In this document: positions 6,471-15,700 of the stretch, piece after piece
How positions within the stretch are numbered: the first letter of the stretch is position 1
Layout of the letters: each line of letters begins with the position of its first letter
DNA from: Pseudomonadota bacterium
GTDB taxonomy: Bacteria; Pseudomonadota; Alphaproteobacteria; Azospirillales; Azospirillaceae
Length of the DNA stretch: 21,379 nucleotides
Reading direction: 5' to 3'
NCBI GenBank assembly: GCA_023411035.1
Contig: JAEYPE010000175.1
Location: 1-21,379 of the forward strand
Notes under the pieces: generated by a model
What the model saw: only the letters and a program-made list of their open reading frames with translations
Databases searched by the model: none
Told to the model about the DNA's origin: nothing
Translations under genes and position numbers: made by a program

Positions 6471-6639
6471 TTTTGCGGTCTTTGTGCTTCCCGGGACCTT
6501 TGCGCAGGGGATGGCCCCATCACGAAACAGGGCGTTTTGTCATCCTCGGGACCGCTTCACCGCCGCCGCATGAACGCGCATAATCCCGCGCGGATTTGGC
6601 GATGCGGCCCGCGGCGGACAAGGCAGCGGCGGGCGGTGG

Positions 6640-8175
6640 ATGGGGAATGGCGGCATGGGATTCGGCAGGGGCGCCTGGTTGCGCCCGGTTTTCGCGCTGG
6701 CGCTCGGGGTTCTGGCATGTGGAACCGCACGGGCGGAACCCGTCCGCTTCACCATCCTCTACGCCCACAGCACGACGGAACTGGAGGACGTCCAGGGGCG
6801 CGGCGGCATCGCCCGGCTCGCCACGCTGGTCCGGCGGGAGCGCGCGGCGCGCGGCACCGTTCTGGTTCTGCACGGCGGGCAGTCGCTGGCCCCCTCCGTC
6901 CTGTCCTTCTACGACCAGGGCGCCCACGTCATCGATCTGCTGAACGGAGTCGGCATCGACGCCATGGCGGCGCTGAACCGGGAATTTCATCACGGCGACG
7001 ACGTGCTGATGACCCGCGCCTTCGAAGCGAACTTCCCCATCCTCACCACCAACGCGGTGGATCGCCAGACCCGCAAGCCGCTGGACGGGCTGGAGGACCG
7101 GGCGATGCTGAACGCCGGCCCCGTGCGCGTCGGCGTTCTGGCCGCCGTGCCCGCCCGGACGGGAGAGATCACCCGGTCGCTGCGGACCGACTTCCTGCCG
7201 CCGGGTCCGGTTTTGGCCCGGAAGGCGAAAGACATGCGCAGCGCGGGGGCCGATCTGGTGGTGGCGCTGACCGGCGATTCCGGCGGCACCCACCGGGAGG
7301 TGATCGCCTCCGGTGCCGCCGACATCGTGCTCTACCAGGACCGCGGGCGGGTGGTCGCCGTGGATTATGACGGCAAGACCCTGAACGCGACGGTGGAACC
7401 GCAGGCCGCCTGGGTCCTCGCCCTGGACATCTCCGTCGAGAAGACGGCCAGGGACGGCGCCATGCACACCGTGTGGAGCAGCGGCGTGCGCGCCATCGAC
7501 ACCGCCGCCGTGCCGCCCGACGAGGCCCTGGACGCGCGGGCCAAGTCCTACCGCGCGCGGATGGACAGCATGCTGGGCATCCAGGTGGGCCGGCTGGATT
7601 TGCCCATCGACACACGGCGCGAGGCGGCGCGAGGCGGCGAGAACGCCTTCGCCAACACCGTCACCGATTCGCTGCGCGAGGCGATGGATGCGGATGTCGC
7701 GCTGATCAACGGCGGCTCCTTCCGCGGCGACCGCGCCTATGCGGCGGGCATGGTGTGGACGCGCCGGGACATCCAGACCGAGTTCCCCTTCCACGACACC
7801 GCCGTGCTGATCGAGGTCACCGGACAGCAGTTGCGCGACGCGCTGGAGTTCGGCTTTTCCGGCATCGAGCAGTTGCAGGGCCGTTTCCCCCACCTGTCCA
7901 ACGCCCGCGTCGTCGTCGATGCGGCCCGTCCGCCCGGCCAGCGGGTGGTGTCACTGACGGTGGGCGGCAAGCCGGTGGAGCCCACGGCCCGCTTCCGGCT
8001 GGCAACCGGCAGCTATCTCGCCAACGGCGGTGACGGCTATGGGATGCTGTCCACGGCCCCGCGGCTGGTGGACGACCGGGACGCCGATTTCGTCTCGACC
8101 ATCCTGGCCAGCCGGATCGCCCGCACGGGCAGCTTCGCCCCGCAGCTCGACGGCCGCCTGACGGTCCGGCGGTAA
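6640..8175 (+). CDS. Exported UshA-type 5'-nucleotidase family protein with degenerate metal centre (probable pseudoenzyme)
   Basis: This 511-residue protein has a signal peptide (hydrophobic VFALALGVLACG, predicted cut after ARA near residue 32) and the two-domain UshA architecture. The C-terminal substrate domain is intact: ENAFANTVTDSLREAMDADV near 334-353, INGGSFRGD near 356-364, EFPFHDTAVL near 381-390 and YLANGGDGYGML near 459-470. The N-terminal metallophosphatase domain aligns along its length but has lost its ligands. The usual NDxH is AHST (42-45), the GGD motif is GGQ (79-81), GNHEFD is LNREFH (112-117), the THxG motif is TGDS, and GGHSQ is LYQDR. Of the usual ligands only the asparagine of the NHE motif remains. 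Hydrolysis is therefore unlikely and ligand binding is the inferred role. ATG at 6655, with GGGGA eight bases upstream, is an equally good start and keeps the signal peptide. The kinase gene follows after seven bases. Confidence 0.85.
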   Translation: MGNGGMGFGRGAWLRPVFALALGVLACGTARAEPVRFTILYAHSTTELEDVQGRGGIARLATLVRRERAARGTVLVLHGGQSLAPSVLSFYDQGAHVIDLLNGVGIDAMAALNREFHHGDDVLMTRAFEANFPILTTNAVDRQTRKPLDGLEDRAMLNAGPVRVGVLAAVPARTGEITRSLRTDFLPPGPVLARKAKDMRSAGADLVVALTGDSGGTHREVIASGAADIVLYQDRGRVVAVDYDGKTLNATVEPQAAWVLALDISVEKTARDGAMHTVWSSGVRAIDTAAVPPDEALDARAKSYRARMDSMLGIQVGRLDLPIDTRREAARGGENAFANTVTDSLREAMDADVALINGGSFRGDRAYAAGMVWTRRDIQTEFPFHDTAVLIEVTGQQLRDALEFGFSGIEQLQGRFPHLSNARVVVDAARPPGQRVVSLTVGGKPVEPTARFRLATGSYLANGGDGYGMLSTAPRLVDDRDADFVSTILASRIARTGSFAPQLDGRLTVRR

Positions 8176-8182
8176 CCGCAAG

Positions 8183-10669
8183 ATGAACGCCACGGCCACG
8201 CCGCCCCCCACCGACAGCACCGGCAGTTCCGGCGCCGCTCCCCTGCCCCGGCGGCGTCGCCCGCGCGTCGGCATCGTCCTGCGCATCACCATCGGCCTGA
8301 GCGTCATGATGATGCTGGTCCTGCTGATCGGCGGCGTGTCGCTGTCCTCCTTCCGGCTGTTCCGGGAGGAGGTGTCGGACCTGTCCACCACCTCCCTGCC
8401 GAAGGTCATCGCCAGCGCGGAGTTGCGCGGCTCGCTCCAGAAACTGGTCGCCCGGCTGCCCGTCCTGGCGGGGGCGGCCACCACCCCGCAGCGCCGCGCC
8501 ATCTATGACGAACTCATCACCGAACTGGAGTCCCTGAGGAAGCTGGCAGGCCGCATGCAGGACCTCAGCCAGCAAGGCGACCGGGGCGGCGAAGGCGACG
8601 AGGGGCGGCTTCTGGAACAGGTCCAGTCCACCCTGCTGATCCTGGCCGCGACGGTGGCCGACCTGAACGCGGAGGTCGGACGGCAGATCGAGGCCGGCGC
8701 CCGTCAGGCGGAGGCGATCCGCGCGCTGGCGCAGCTTGCCGACGCGCTGGAACGATTGCCGGGGGCGGAGCCCCGCACAGGTCTCCTGCCCACGGCGCCC
8801 CCCGGCGAGGCGGGGTTGCTGGGCGCCTGGGCGGTGCGGGCCGGCGCGCTGATGGCGCGGGCCGCCGGGGCGATGCAGATGGACCATCTGAACCGGCTGC
8901 GGGTGGAGCGCCGCAACGCCGAGCAGGCGCTGGCCGAGCTGGGCCGCATCGCCGCCGCCACGCCCGAGCCGGAGGGCTCCGCCATGGAGCGCATCCGGGC
9001 CGACCTCGCCATGATCCTGGTGACGCCGGACGGGCTGTTCGACAGTTCCACCGAGCGGCTTCAGGCGCGCAACCGCGCCCAGGCGCTGTCCAACCAGTCG
9101 CGCGTTCTGGTGGAGACGGTGGACCGCTTCACGCTGGCCCTGTTCGACGCCATCCACGACCAGTCCACCGACCGCACCGGCGACCTTGCGGCGATGATCC
9201 AGGAACGCTCGCGCACGGTGATGATGCTGGGCGGCGCGTCCTTCCTGCTCGCCATCCTGGTCTATCTGTTCTTCCGCCGCTTCCTGACCTCGCGGCTGGT
9301 GGCGCTGAACGGCGCGGTGCTGGCCCGCCTGTCCGGCAGCGACGCCACGGTCCCGGTGGAAGGCAACGACGAGATCACCGACATCGCCGCCTCCGTCCGC
9401 TATTTCATCGACGAGATCGACCGGCGGCAGATGGATCTGGCCGACAACGAGCGGCGCTTCCGCGACCTTGTCGAAGGCTCCATCCAGGGCATCATCATCC
9501 ACCGCGACTTCCGCCCGCTCTACGTCAACGACGCCTTCCTCCAGATGTTGGGCAGCAGCCTGGACCGGGCGCTCCAGGTGCGTTCGGTGCTCGACTTCAT
9601 CGCCGAGGACAGCCGGCCACGGGTGGAGGACGATTACCGCCACATCGTCGCCACCGGCCTGCCCAGCGACCGGCGGCGCCTGCGCGCCCGCCGGCTGGAC
9701 GGGGCGGAGCGCTGGGTCGAGCTGACCAGCCGCCGCATCGACTGGAAGGGGGAAACCGCCGTCCAGTCCGTCGTCGTGGACGTGACCCGCGAGGTGGAGG
9801 CGGAGGCCGCGCTCCGCCGGTCGCGCGATTCGGCGGAACAGGCCCTTCGCGAGTTGAAGGAGACCCAGGCCAGCCTGATCCAGGCGGAAAAGATGGCCTC
9901 GCTCGGCCAACTCGTCGCCGGGGTGGCGCACGAGGTCAACACGCCCATCGGCATCACCATCACCGGCGCCTCGCAGCTTGCCGTCCAGTTCGAGGAACTG
10001 ACCCGGCAACTCGCCGCCGGCGCCATCAAGAAGTCGGAGTTCCAGCGCTTCCTGGCCGACGGCGGGGAGATGGCGCGGCTGATCCTGTCCAACAGCATGC
10101 GCGCCGCCGATCTGGTGCAGAGCTTCAAGATGGTCGCCGTGGACCAGTCGAGCGACGAGCGACGCCGGTTCGAGCTGAAGGGCTACATCGGCGAGTTGCT
10201 GCGCAGCCTGCGCCCCTCCTACAAGGACATGGCCACGCTGGACATCGACGTGGAGAGCCCCGAGGAGCTGGAACTGGACGGCTATCCCGGCGCCCTGTCG
10301 CAGATCCTGAGCAACCTCGTCATCAACGCGCTGACCCACGCCTTCACGCCGCACCATCATGGACGGCTGACCATCGCCGCCCGCCTGCTGCCGCAGGATC
10401 AGGTGGAACTGACGGTGGCGGACAACGGGATCGGCATCCCGTCGAGCATCCTGCCGAAGGTGTTCGACCCCTTCTTCACTACCCGCCGCGGCAGCGGGGG
10501 CAGCGGGCTGGGGCTGCACATCGTCTACAACCTCGTCACCGGCACGCTGCGCGGCACCATCACGGTGCAGAGCATCCCCGGCGAGGGCACCCGTTTCATC
10601 CTGCGCTTCCCCCGCGTCACGCCGATGGCGGCTTCGGCGGGCGGTGTCGACAAGGCCGAGGTGGCGTGA
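8183..10669 (+). CDS. Membrane sensor histidine kinase with large periplasmic helical domain, HAMP and PAS
   Basis: This 828-residue kinase has a proline-rich and arginine-rich cytoplasmic lead (1-28), membrane helix 1 at about 31-52, a periplasmic alpha-helical region at about 53-345, membrane helix 2 at about 346-364, HAMP at about 365-420 and PAS at about 423-540. A coiled coil precedes the kinase core. The H box ASLGQLVAGVAHEVNTPIG holds the phosphorylated histidine at 583. The N box NLVINAL is at 711-717, DNGIGIP at 747-753, FDPFFTT at 761-767 and GSGLGL at 773-778. All catalytic boxes are intact. The repeated helical periplasmic part recalls TorS-type sensors, which read a periplasmic binding protein, but there are no receiver or HPt domains. 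No response regulator is adjacent. The only operon partner is the exported nucleotidase-like protein seven bases upstream, which is the natural candidate for its periplasmic input. Confidence 0.9.
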   Translation: MNATATPPPTDSTGSSGAAPLPRRRRPRVGIVLRITIGLSVMMMLVLLIGGVSLSSFRLFREEVSDLSTTSLPKVIASAELRGSLQKLVARLPVLAGAATTPQRRAIYDELITELESLRKLAGRMQDLSQQGDRGGEGDEGRLLEQVQSTLLILAATVADLNAEVGRQIEAGARQAEAIRALAQLADALERLPGAEPRTGLLPTAPPGEAGLLGAWAVRAGALMARAAGAMQMDHLNRLRVERRNAEQALAELGRIAAATPEPEGSAMERIRADLAMILVTPDGLFDSSTERLQARNRAQALSNQSRVLVETVDRFTLALFDAIHDQSTDRTGDLAAMIQERSRTVMMLGGASFLLAILVYLFFRRFLTSRLVALNGAVLARLSGSDATVPVEGNDEITDIAASVRYFIDEIDRRQMDLADNERRFRDLVEGSIQGIIIHRDFRPLYVNDAFLQMLGSSLDRALQVRSVLDFIAEDSRPRVEDDYRHIVATGLPSDRRRLRARRLDGAERWVELTSRRIDWKGETAVQSVVVDVTREVEAEAALRRSRDSAEQALRELKETQASLIQAEKMASLGQLVAGVAHEVNTPIGITITGASQLAVQFEELTRQLAAGAIKKSEFQRFLADGGEMARLILSNSMRAADLVQSFKMVAVDQSSDERRRFELKGYIGELLRSLRPSYKDMATLDIDVESPEELELDGYPGALSQILSNLVINALTHAFTPHHHGRLTIAARLLPQDQVELTVADNGIGIPSSILPKVFDPFFTTRRGSGGSGLGLHIVYNLVTGTLRGTITVQSIPGEGTRFILRFPRVTPMAASAGGVDKAEVA

Positions 10670-10692
10670 TCCCGCGCGCCCCGGAGGAGCCC

Positions 10693-11025
10693 TCAGCGCA
10701 CCTCGCCCTCGAACCAGTGGCGGCCCTTGCGGTCCTCCACCTCGATCACCCAGACGTCGGGGTCGTAGCGGGTCTGGCGGGCGATGTAGGCGTCGGCGGT
10801 GGCCTCGTCCACCGGCTCGGCGCCGGTGCCGCGCGACCAGCGCAGCCTTTCCTCCTCGCGGACCTGGACCAGCACGCTGAAGGTCCGGTCCAGCCGGTTC
10901 AATTTCAGGATGACGGTGCCGCGGCTGGGGTCGCCCTTGCGCAGAACCATCATCGTGACGCCCTGCGCGTCGGCGGCGCGGATGTGCGCCATCACCCAGA
11001 GATGCGTCGGCAGCCGGTCGTCCAT
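10693..11025 (-). CDS. DUF1491 family protein
   Basis: This 110-residue cytoplasmic protein of unknown function belongs to a family found mainly in alphaproteobacteria. The recognisable pattern is RLPTHLWVMAHIRAADAQG (4-22), VLRKGDPSRGTVILKLNRLD (27-46), then ADAYIARQTRYDPDVWVIEV (77-96) and EDRKGRHWFEGE near the end. The ATG at 11025 is preceded by GAGGA with five bases of spacing. The same frame stays open far upstream, but that is an antisense artefact of GC-rich codon use. It converges on the kinase gene (23 bases between stops) and diverges from the TPR-glycosyltransferase across 66 bases that must hold both promoters. Confidence 0.85.
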   Translation of the reverse strand: MDDRLPTHLWVMAHIRAADAQGVTMMVLRKGDPSRGTVILKLNRLDRTFSVLVQVREEERLRWSRGTGAEPVDEATADAYIARQTRYDPDVWVIEVEDRKGRHWFEGEVR

Positions 11026-11091
11026 GGAAATCCTCGATTGCGAAAGCCCTGGGGGCTCGCCTTCGGCAAGGCCCCGGTGTAGACAACGGGC

Positions 11092-12546
11092 ATGGCGACA
11101 CTCCTGGACGTTCTCGACGCCGCCGTCAACCACCACATGGCCGGACGCCTTGCCGAGGCGGCGCAGGATTACCGCGTCGTGCTGGCGGTCGAGCCGGAGC
11201 AAGCCGACGCCCTGCACCTGCTGGGCGTGGCGGAGGCGCAGCGCGGCGCCCACGCGGCGGCGGCGGCGCTGATCGTCCGGTCGCTGCGGCTTCGTCCCGA
11301 CGCGGCTCAGCCCTGGGCCAACCTCGGCGGCGCCCTGCGCGCCCTGGGCGAGGCGGAGCAGGCGGACGCCGCGCTGACCCGCGCACTGGCCCTGGACCCG
11401 GCGCTGGCGGACGCCCTGACGAACCTGGGTTCGGTGCGCCACACGCTGGCCGACTATCCGTCCGCGCTGGAGTGGCTGGAGCGCGCGGCGAGGCTGCGGC
11501 CCGGCCATCCGGACACGCTGTTCAACCGGGGCGTCGTGCTGCGCGACGCGCGCCGTTTCGCGGAATCCGACGCCTGCCTGGGAGCCCTGCTGGATTCCTG
11601 GCCCAACCATGCCGAGGCGCATCTGGCGCGCGCCGTCAGCCGGCTGTTGCGGGGCGATCTGCGGGCCGGCTGGGAGGAGTTCGAGTGGCGCCCGCGCCGC
11701 CTGCCCGCTCCACCCTGGGCCGGGGAGCCGCTGGAGGGCCGGCGTATCCTTCTGCACGCCGAGCAGGGATTCGGCGACACCATCCAGTTCGCCCGTTACG
11801 CCCCGCTGGTGGCCCGCGCCGGGGGGCGGGTAATCCTGGACGTGCATCCGCTGCAACACCGCCTGCTGCGCTCGCTGGGGCCGGACATCCAGGTGCTGGT
11901 GCGCGGCCCGGCCCCGGCGCCGCACGACGTCCATTGCCCGCTGATGAGCCTGCCGCGCGCCTTCGGCACCGATCTGGCGAGCATCCCCGCCCCTCCTTCC
12001 TACCTCTCCGCCGAGCCCGACGAGGTGGCGCGCTGGAGCCGCCGGATCGCCCAGATCGAAACGGGGATGAAAGAGGGGCTGCGCGTTGGCCTCGTCTGGG
12101 CGGGCAACCCGAAGCACCGCAACGACCGCAACCGCTCCATCCCCGCGGACCGGCTGGCCCCGCTGACGGATGTGCCGGGCCTGCGCCTGTTCAGCCTTCA
12201 GACCGGGGACGCGCAGGCGGCCCGGCCCGCCGCCCTGCCCGACCTGACCGCCGGTATCCGCGACTTCGCCGACAGCGCGGCCATCCTGGCGAATCTGGAC
12301 CTCGTGATCGCGGTGGACACGGCGACGATCCATCTGGCGGGCGCGCTCGGCGTGCCGGCCTGGCTGCTGCTGCCCTATGCGCCGGACTGGCGCTGGCTGC
12401 TCGACCGCGCCGACAGCCCCTGGTACCCGTCGCTGCGCCTGTTCCGCCAACCGCGCCCCGGCGACTGGGACAGCGTGCTGCGCGCCGTCGCGGCGGCGCT
12501 GGAGCGGTTCGCCGCCGCTCGGGTGGCGCCACGGAAACGGTCGTAG
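11092..12546 (+). CDS. TPR protein with C-terminal GT9-like glycosyltransferase domain
   Basis: This is a 484-residue two-part protein. Residues of about 5-200 form five or six tetratricopeptide repeats, with typical spacing of helices such as AQPWANLGGALRALGEAEQA and ADALTNLGSVRHTLADYPSA. From about 220 a glycosyltransferase-like domain follows. It has ILLHAEQGFGDTIQFARYAP near 220-239, RVGLVWAGNPKHRNDRNRSI near 330-349, and the nucleotide-sugar site pattern DLVIAVDTATIHLAGALGVP near 404-423. Proteins of this build are often found beside flagellar genes in Rhodospirillales, and some modify flagellin. Acceptor and donor sugar cannot be read from the sequence. The ATG at 11092 has only a weak purine stretch upstream. 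It lies 249 bases before flgE, with a hairpin and the flgE sigma-54 promoter between, so it is probably transcribed separately. Confidence 0.8.
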   Translation: MATLLDVLDAAVNHHMAGRLAEAAQDYRVVLAVEPEQADALHLLGVAEAQRGAHAAAAALIVRSLRLRPDAAQPWANLGGALRALGEAEQADAALTRALALDPALADALTNLGSVRHTLADYPSALEWLERAARLRPGHPDTLFNRGVVLRDARRFAESDACLGALLDSWPNHAEAHLARAVSRLLRGDLRAGWEEFEWRPRRLPAPPWAGEPLEGRRILLHAEQGFGDTIQFARYAPLVARAGGRVILDVHPLQHRLLRSLGPDIQVLVRGPAPAPHDVHCPLMSLPRAFGTDLASIPAPPSYLSAEPDEVARWSRRIAQIETGMKEGLRVGLVWAGNPKHRNDRNRSIPADRLAPLTDVPGLRLFSLQTGDAQAARPAALPDLTAGIRDFADSAAILANLDLVIAVDTATIHLAGALGVPAWLLLPYAPDWRWLLDRADSPWYPSLRLFRQPRPGDWDSVLRAVAAALERFAAARVAPRKRS

Positions 12547-12594
12547 CGACCCGTCCCCGTTCCGGACCCACACCCCGTCATCCGGTCGTCCGTG

Positions 12595-12621
12595 AGGGAA
12601 GGGGAGCTTTCTTCCCTCCCC
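12595..12621 (+). terminator. Hairpin after the TPR-glycosyltransferase gene (possible terminator)
   Basis: Two alternative stems overlap here: AGGGAAG (12595-12601) with CTTCCCT (12611-12617), or GGGGAG (12601-12606) with CTCCCC (12616-12621). No T run follows directly; the nearest is five T residues at 12642-12646. It is a weak terminator candidate. Confidence 0.3.
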
Positions 12622-12730
12622 TGCCCGGGGCGCTAGGCCAATTTTTCCCAGCAAGCGGCAAAAAGGGGACCGGCGCGGATTCTCCGCATCCATATCCATA
12701 CAAATCAGCGCGTTAGCCGTGGCCGGGCAG

Positions 12731-12748
12731 TTGGCATCGACTTTGCTT
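12731..12748 (+). promoter_or_regulatory. Sigma-54 promoter of the flgE-flgK-flgL operon
   Basis: TTGGCATCGACTTTGCTT matches the -24/-12 consensus (TGGCAC-N5-TTGCW). The invariant GG at 12733-12734 and GC at 12745-12746 are separated by exactly ten bases. Transcription should start near 12758, about 38 bases before the flgE ATG. Sigma-54 control of hook and junction genes is standard in alphaproteobacteria such as Caulobacter, where FlbD activates. I could not confirm an activator site upstream. Confidence 0.75.
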
Positions 12749-12795
12749 ATCCAGAAGCGACGATCCTTGCCCTTTCCGTGTGGAGATCCCTGGCC

Positions 12796-15700
12796 ATGAG
12801 CATCTTCGGTTCGATGACCACCGCCGTCCTCGGCCTGAGCGCGCAGTCGAAGGCCCTCGGTCACATCTCTGACAACATCGCCAACGCGTCCACCGTCGGC
12901 TACAAGCGGGTCAACACGGCCTTCGAGACGCTGGTGCTCCAGTCCAACGAGCGGTTGCACGCTCCGGGCGGCGTGACGGCGGCGCCCGTCTTCATGAACA
13001 ACATTCAGGGCAACCTGACCCAGGTCCAGAGCGCGACCAACGCCGCCATCCAGGGCCAGGGCTTCTTCAGCGTGTCCAAGCTCAGCCGCGGCCTGACCGG
13101 TCCCGGCCAGCAGGGCGAGACGGTGCAGACCCAGACCGGCACGCTGAACGCCGACAACGTCTATTACACCCGCGTCGGCGACTTCGAGCTGGACAAGAAC
13201 CGCTATCTGGTGAACAGCGCCGGCTTCGCGCTGAACGGCTGGATCGTGGACGACGCCACCGGGCAATTGTCCAAGGACGTGGTGCAGCCGCTCCAGGTCA
13301 ACACCATGACCGACAAGCCGCAGGCGACCAACAGCATCACGCTGGGCGCCAACCTGCCGGCCACCCCGACACCGGGCGAACCGATTCCGTCCTCCAGCAT
13401 CCAGGTCTACGACACCCAGGGCAACGCGCGGACCGTCCAGTTCAACTGGCGCCAGGACGGGGCCAACAACTGGCGGCTGGGCATCGACGCGCCGGGCAGT
13501 TCCATGCAGCCGGTTTCCGGCAACTTCCCCGGCGGCGCCGCGGACATGAAGACCGGCGGCGCGGTGGCCGGCGTGACCCCTGTGGCCCAGGTCAGCAACG
13601 TGCTGGTGAGCGGCACGACCTCCATTCCAAAGTCCTCGGTGACCATCAGCGGTCGCACCAACTATTATCCGGACGGCACTTCGCAAGACAATCTGCGGGT
13701 CGGCGACACCTACAGCCTGACGGTGAACGGCGCCGTGGTGGCCAGTGTCAAGCTGGGCTCGCCCCCGCTGGCCGCCGACGAAAAGGACATCGCCGGCTAC
13801 ACCGCTTTTACCGACATTGCGAACGATCTGGCCAGCCAAATCAACGCCATGACGCCGGCCCCCTACAACGCGGAAATCGACACGTCCGATCCGCGCAAGA
13901 TCCTGGTTCGGACGATTGACGGTTCGCCGGTGCAGGTCAGCGGCACCTTCACCAACTCCAGCCCGCAGCTCAGCACGATCAGCGGCCCATCCACCAATAC
14001 GGCCGGCACGGACGGCGGCAACCAGCAGAGCACCTTCACCTTCTCCAACGCCACCGTGGACGTCGGCGACGAGTTCCGGATCACCGTGGCCGGGGAGGAG
14101 TTCCGGGTGCGGGTGACCACCAGCAACGACACGGGCATTACGACGACGGGCGTGTCCAACATCAGCATCGCCAATGTGATCGCCGGTGGCGGCGTCGACG
14201 CCATCGTGGACCGCATGTCCCAGCTCATCAACACGAAGGTTCCGGCCATCGGCGTCGACGCATTCATCGGCACGGCGGCCGGCGGTGCCGCCGCGGGCAG
14301 TTCCGCGAACCAGCTCGTTCTCGACGGCACCACGGCTGTGCCCAGTTTCACCGCGTCCTATGGCATCACCAACGCGGATTCCCGCAAGAACGACCTCAAG
14401 TCCACGAGCCCGGCCACCTATTCCGCCGCGACGCCATCGCCCTTGCAGGCCCCTGGGCCCGGCGTGATGGAAAGCACCCTGCTCACCTTCCCCAGCGCAG
14501 CCACCCTTCATGTGCCCGACCAATATTCGGTCACGGTTCTGGACCAGACCTTCACAACGACCATCAAGTACAACAACATCAACAATCTGAAGGACATGGA
14601 AGGGGTCTTGAACGACCTCCGGGACCAGATCAACAACGCCGGTCTGCCTGTCACCGCGACCGTCACCGCGACTGGCGGTCTGCAGCTCGACGGCACGGTG
14701 GCGAACACGCCCTTGAACATCAGCGGCAACAAACTGGCGATCGAGGGGACGGACAACGTCCGCATCGGCGACACCTACACGATCAGCGTGGACAACGTTC
14801 CCTACACCGTATCGGTGACGGCGGACAACGTGCTGACCATGGGCGACTATGGCGGCATCGCCGACGCGCTGGCGGCGAAGATCAACTCGGCCCGGCCCCA
14901 GGCCCCGGTGATCGCGACCGTCGTCAATTCCGAGCTGAAGCTGACCGCCCGCACCCCCGGTACGCCGTTCAAGGTCAACCAGGAATACACGTCCGGCGCC
15001 TCCTCCAACAATCAGGTGAACGGCCCGACCAAGAGCGAGCCGACGGAAACCCGCGGCCAGCGGCAGGAATTCTCCTTCCCGCAGACCCAGATCGACATCG
15101 GCGACACTTATTCGGTAACGATCGACGGTACGCCGATCTCGCTGAAGGTGGACAAGTCCAACTACGGCAGCCTTGAGGACATCACCGGTGTGCTTCAGCA
15201 GTTGGCCAACCAGATCAACTCGGCCAACCTGAACGTGACCGCGACGGCCACGGGTGGGCGGCTGACGGTCACGCACAACACCGCCTCCACCGGCCGCTTC
15301 GAGGCCAAGGCCAGCATCGACAACGCGACCGGCAGCTCCGGCACGCTGAACATCGGCGCCGGCGGCACCGCCAACGTCGAGGGTGTGCGCCAGAAGCAGT
15401 CGGTGACGCTGACCGGATCGCCCGGCGACAAGGACGCGGAATACACGGTCACCGTCAACGGTTCGCCCATAACCTACCGCACCACCGGCGCCGAAACGTC
15501 GATGGAGACCATCGCGGCCAACCTCGCGAACCTCATCAACAAGAACACCTCCCTGCCGGTGACGGCCAGCGCCGAGGGCGCGGTGCTGAATCTGGTCGCC
15601 AAGACCCAAACCGGCGCCGCATCCGACCAATTCACGCTGGAAACCTATGCCACCGGCGGCACCACGCCGGCCCACATCCAGATGACCTTCGGCACCGACC

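Noticed and set aside
11041..11075. An imperfect hairpin in the short gap between the DUF1491 and TPR-glycosyltransferase genes.
   Set aside because: Two mismatches and only short paired blocks; in DNA of this GC content it is not distinguishable from chance.
7817..11101. A minus-strand open frame of 1094 codons antisense to the kinase and nucleotidase-like genes.
   Set aside because: The plus-strand frames there carry complete, recognisable domains. The antisense translation is rich in Arg, Gly, Gln and His with no motif.
12778..12795. An alternative GTG start that would add six residues to FlgE.
   Set aside because: The ATG at 12796 has a good ribosome site and gives the usual FlgE N-terminus MSIFGSM.
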